A stretch of 35,169 bases of DNA from Antrihabitans auranticaus (GTDB lineage: Bacteria > Actinomycetota > Actinomycetes > Mycobacteriales > Mycobacteriaceae). A program made the position numbers and the translations under genes. The notes beneath the pieces were generated by a model that was not told where the DNA came from, ran no database searches, and was given only the letters and a program-made list of their open reading frames with translations. The DNA is taken from assembly GCF_016481275.1 (NCBI RefSeq), contig NZ_JAEMNW010000013.1:58845-94013 (forward strand), given 5' to 3'. This document shows positions 32,923 to 35,169 of the stretch, in pieces. Numbering within the stretch: the stretch's first letter is position 1; every line of letters starts with the position of its first letter.

Positions 32923-33372
32923 CTACTCCGCGCAGGCGGGTGCGGGTGCGTCCTCGAACAGGGGCTTGCCTTCCTGGACGAAGTAGACGACGTCCATCAC
33001 GACAGGCACGGTGCCGAGGTTGTTGCCCTCGTGGACGTTGGACGAACCCGCAGCCTCGTCGATGATCTCGCCGGCCGAGTAGATCGCAGGCACGCAGTCG
33101 GGTCCCGGGTGGGTGAGTACACCCTGACGAATGACGCCCATGACACGGCCGTCGTGGAAGTGCCATCCGGTCGTACCGCCCGGGGCGATGGTGATCTCCC
33201 GGACGACAAAGCTTTTGGCGCCACCGACGAACGGCGCGAGCACAGCCGGAATGTCTCCCTGCGTGAGCGTCTGGGCGGTGACACCGGAACTGGGAGTCGC
33301 GCCGGCGACGGCCGGGATCATCGCGATGGACGCGGCGAGAAGAACGGGCGAACCGCGCAGGAGTCGATGCAT
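32923..33372 (-). CDS. Secreted cupin-domain protein, tandem copy 1
   Basis: This 149-residue secreted cupin is the first gene of a two-gene minus-strand unit, three bases ahead of its paralogue. A signal peptide (about 1-25) ends AGA before TPSSGVT. The metal motif is GWHFHDGR (His71, His73) with His114 in SNVHEGN. Cysteines 93 and 147 match the pair in the next gene. By eye roughly half the residues agree between the copies, concentrated in the signal junction, the metal motif and the C-terminus, so they arose by tandem duplication. Function is unknown. The ATG at 33372 lies 70 bp from the divergent esterase start. The domain call is firm but the substrate is not. Confidence 0.8.
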   Translation of the reverse strand: MHRLLRGSPVLLAASIAMIPAVAGATPSSGVTAQTLTQGDIPAVLAPFVGGAKSFVVREITIAPGGTTGWHFHDGRVMGVIRQGVLTHPGPDCVPAIYSAGEIIDEAAGSSNVHEGNNLGTVPVVMDVVYFVQEGKPLFEDAPAPACAE

Positions 33373-33442
33373 GGCGACAGGCTAGTCCATGTATGGCGAA
33401 TCCGTAGGTGCGACAGCACTCCCATCTGGTACGAGTGAAGCC

Positions 33443-34273
33443 ATGGACCGCAGACAGCTCCTTCAGTTGGGCGCTGTAGCAGCGGTGGCTGCGTGCGCGC
33501 GACCCGCCGACGACGCTGCGGCGACCTTCCCCGCGCCTCCCCCGCCCACGCGCCGCGTCGAACCCGCCGGGACGATCAACGGATCCTTCGGGTCCATGGC
33601 GCGGGGCGGCGCCGAAACGGCCTGGACCCTGGTCCGACCGGAAGCGGAGGGTCCGCTGCGTCCGGTCATCGCGTTGCACGGCAAGGGCGGGGATCACTCG
33701 ATGGCATTCGATCTGGGTGCCGAAGATGCTCTCCGACGAGCGGTCGAGAGCGGTGTGCCACCGTTCGCGGTCGTCGGAGTCGACGGCGGAGATGGATACT
33801 TCCATCGACGATTGTCGGGCGAAGACGCTGCGAAGATGGTGGTCGACGAACTGATACCCATGCTCACCTTCATGGGCCTCGACACCTCACGGCTCGGACT
33901 ACTCGGGTGGTCGATGGGCGGATATGGTGCGCTGCTGATCGGTTCGCAACTCGGACCCGGTCGTGTCGCCGCGATTGCCGCAGTGAGTCCCGCGCTCTGG
34001 ACGTCGGCGAGCGAGACGGCGCCGGGAGCGTTCGACGGTGCTGCGGACTACGCGGCGTTCGACATCTTCGACCGGGTCGACGAGCTGTCGGCGATACCGC
34101 TGCAGATCGACTGTGGCGAATCGGACCCGTTCTACACCGCGACAGTCGACTTCGTCGGAAGGTTGTCGCGTTCTCCTGCAGGCGGATTCAGTCCTGGCGG
34201 ACACGATCCCACCTACTGGCGGCGGGTGTTGCCAGCCGAAATCGATTTCCTGGGAAGGCAACTCGCGCTCTAG
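33443..34273 (+). CDS. Putative exported lipoprotein esterase, alpha/beta-hydrolase fold
   Basis: This is a 276-residue exported hydrolase resembling the D-type esterase/PHB-depolymerase-like alpha/beta fold. The N-terminus combines twin arginines (DRRQLLQLG) with a lipobox, VAAC, at residues 15-18. This suggests export by Tat followed by lipid attachment at Cys18. A disordered proline-rich linker (about 25-42) follows. The nucleophile elbow is GWSMGG (Ser157). A candidate histidine lies in SPGGHDPTYW (about His252) and an acid residue in CGESDPF. I chose ATG 33443; a codon at 33389 is further upstream but would bury the signal. The gene diverges from the cupins. The substrate may be a mycolate, lipid or ester, but this is inference. 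Confidence 0.82.
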   Translation: MDRRQLLQLGAVAAVAACARPADDAAATFPAPPPPTRRVEPAGTINGSFGSMARGGAETAWTLVRPEAEGPLRPVIALHGKGGDHSMAFDLGAEDALRRAVESGVPPFAVVGVDGGDGYFHRRLSGEDAAKMVVDELIPMLTFMGLDTSRLGLLGWSMGGYGALLIGSQLGPGRVAAIAAVSPALWTSASETAPGAFDGAADYAAFDIFDRVDELSAIPLQIDCGESDPFYTATVDFVGRLSRSPAGGFSPGGHDPTYWRRVLPAEIDFLGRQLAL

Positions 34274-34373
34274 CGTTCGTGGACGTGCGCCGCCGGATGG
34301 TTGCTTATTCGGCTTGCACGCAATTGCTGTGGGTAGTCAGCATAGCATGCGGGTTCGGAACGCACGCCTTTCT

Positions 34374-34399
34374 AGCCCGCCACCAGGTGGTGGCGGGCT
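34374..34399. terminator. Hairpin between the esterase and HNH genes
   Basis: AGCCCGCCACC and GGTGGCGGGCT form a perfect 11-bp stem with loop AGGT between two convergent genes. No U run follows on either strand, so it may terminate weakly or simply block read-through. The rest of 34274-34414 has no gene. Confidence 0.55.
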
Positions 34400-34414
34400 G
34401 ATCGGGACGGTGTC

Positions 34415-35169
34415 TTAGAAGGGTGGCGGTTCGTCGTCGCCGGCGTTGTGGGCGCGTTCGCTGCGGATCCGGGCGGCGTGTTGTTCGGACCTGGTGCGGG
34501 TCTTCGGGTCGGGCACCTGTTCGGTGTCCGGGCGGGTGGGTTCTGTGCCGCCGAGCAACGGGATCGGGCCGGTCGCCGCCACCGGATAGGTCATGCCGAG
34601 CGGTGAGGTGATGGTCAGGGTGCCGTCCTCGTGACGGGTCAGCTCCCACCCACCGAACGTCTTGCCGCGGTGATGCTTACGGCAGAACGGTCCCAAGTTC
34701 TCGACCGCAGTCTGGCCGCCGTCGGCGGGGTTGACGTGGTTGTAGGCCTTGTTGTGGTCGATATCGCAGTCCCAGGCGGGTACATCGCAGTGGGGGAACA
34801 TGCAGGAACCCCACAACGCCCGCACATAGTCCTGCTGTCGTTCCGATGGCCGATAACCACCGGCAGACTGTTCAGGAGGGTCGCCCGAGGGTGTCGCAGC
34901 GGCGGCAGCAATGGCCGACGCGGTGTCATCGACTGGATCGGCCTGACCGGTGTCCATCTGATGTGTCGGTGTAACACCAGCCGCGGCTGTGTTCTTCGCG
35001 GCGGCAGCACCGTCGGGGTCGAGCAACGGCCGAATCGTCGCAGTCGCGGCGATATCGCGGGCTTGGTCGGCGTCGATGATGCCGAACCCGTCCAACCACC
35101 CCGGCTGCTCACTCGTACCGTCCACGGTCGCCCGAGTCGCGATGACATGCACCAACGCCTTCCGCGCCA
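34415..35169 (-). CDS. DUF222/HNH endonuclease family protein, partial (5' end outside window)
   Basis: This is the C-terminal part of a DUF222 protein with an HNH nuclease domain, of the 13E12-repeat type abundant in Rhodococcus and mycobacteria. The visible domain has CMFPHCDVP, then DCDIDHNKAYNH and ENLGPFCRKHHRGK, giving the two cysteine pairs and the His-Asn-His core. The C-terminus is rich in arginine and ends DDEPPPF. The frame stays open past the window edge (ARKALVHVIAT), so the codon at 35155 is internal and the start is not in view. Function is unproven; such genes are multi-copy and may be mobile or defence related. An alanine/glycine-rich linker separates DUF222 from HNH. A shared hairpin follows at 34374-34399. 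Confidence 0.85.
   Translation of the reverse strand, partial: ARKALVHVIATRATVDGTSEQPGWLDGFGIIDADQARDIAATATIRPLLDPDGAAAAKNTAAAGVTPTHQMDTGQADPVDDTASAIAAAAATPSGDPPEQSAGGYRPSERQQDYVRALWGSCMFPHCDVPAWDCDIDHNKAYNHVNPADGGQTAVENLGPFCRKHHRGKTFGGWELTRHEDGTLTITSPLGMTYPVAATGPIPLLGGTEPTRPDTEQVPDPKTRTRSEQHAARIRSERAHNAGDDEPPPF

Noticed and set aside
35155-35155. TTG at 35155 as the start of the HNH gene
   Set aside because: The frame remains open to the window edge and reads as typical DUF222 sequence, so this codon is internal.

Overview
The window looks like chromosomal DNA of a Rhodococcus-like member of the Mycobacteriales. Evidence for this is the high GC content, dense coding, many GTG starts, an Rpf protein, WhiB7, a mycoredoxin, AdnAB, and a DUF222/HNH gene at the right edge. 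From memory of the Mycobacterium tuberculosis map, the central block matches Rv3193c to Rv3204 in order and strand: UPF0182, PDZ-Lon protease, DUF2342 protein, E1-like protein, ABC1 kinase, whiB7, uvrD2, mycoredoxin, nudC, RCK channel, adnB, adnA, lipV, alkyltransferase-like. A PPA1309 gene and a DoxX-like gene are extra. The species cannot be fixed from sequence alone.

Layout. 1-400: a 36-bp duplicated element, a terminator and the initiator tRNA (minus). 401-1415: an AT-rich promoter region, a long potentially structured leader, and rpf. 1429-8587: the envelope and proteolysis block. 8613-10839: ABC1 kinase converging on whiB7, whose long leader carries a promoter, an 80-codon upstream ORF and an intrinsic terminator. 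10840-23716: DNA repair and redox genes (uvrD2, mycoredoxin, nudC, K+ channel, doxX-like, adnB/adnA, lipV, atl). 23776-32487: a MobA-MoeA fusion followed by narGHJI. 32488-35169: two tandem secreted cupins, a Tat-lipoprotein esterase, and a truncated DUF222/HNH gene.

How the genes work together. UvrD2 and AdnAB are recombination and repair helicases. Each is preceded by a near-match to the PafBC/RecA-NDp promoter placed so that the mRNA would start on the AUG, which suggests joint DNA-damage control. NarGHJI is a respiratory nitrate reductase that needs the bis-MGD molybdenum cofactor, and the MobA-MoeA fusion just upstream acts in the late steps of cofactor synthesis. A LexA-like palindrome overlaps the narG ribosome-binding site and has no obvious explanation. 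whiB7 shows the attenuation layout expected of an antibiotic-responsive regulator. No mobile element, CRISPR array or prophage was seen. The least understood protein group is the E1-like protein with a possible RiPP-recognition domain, flanked by a degenerate metalloprotease and an ABC1 kinase.
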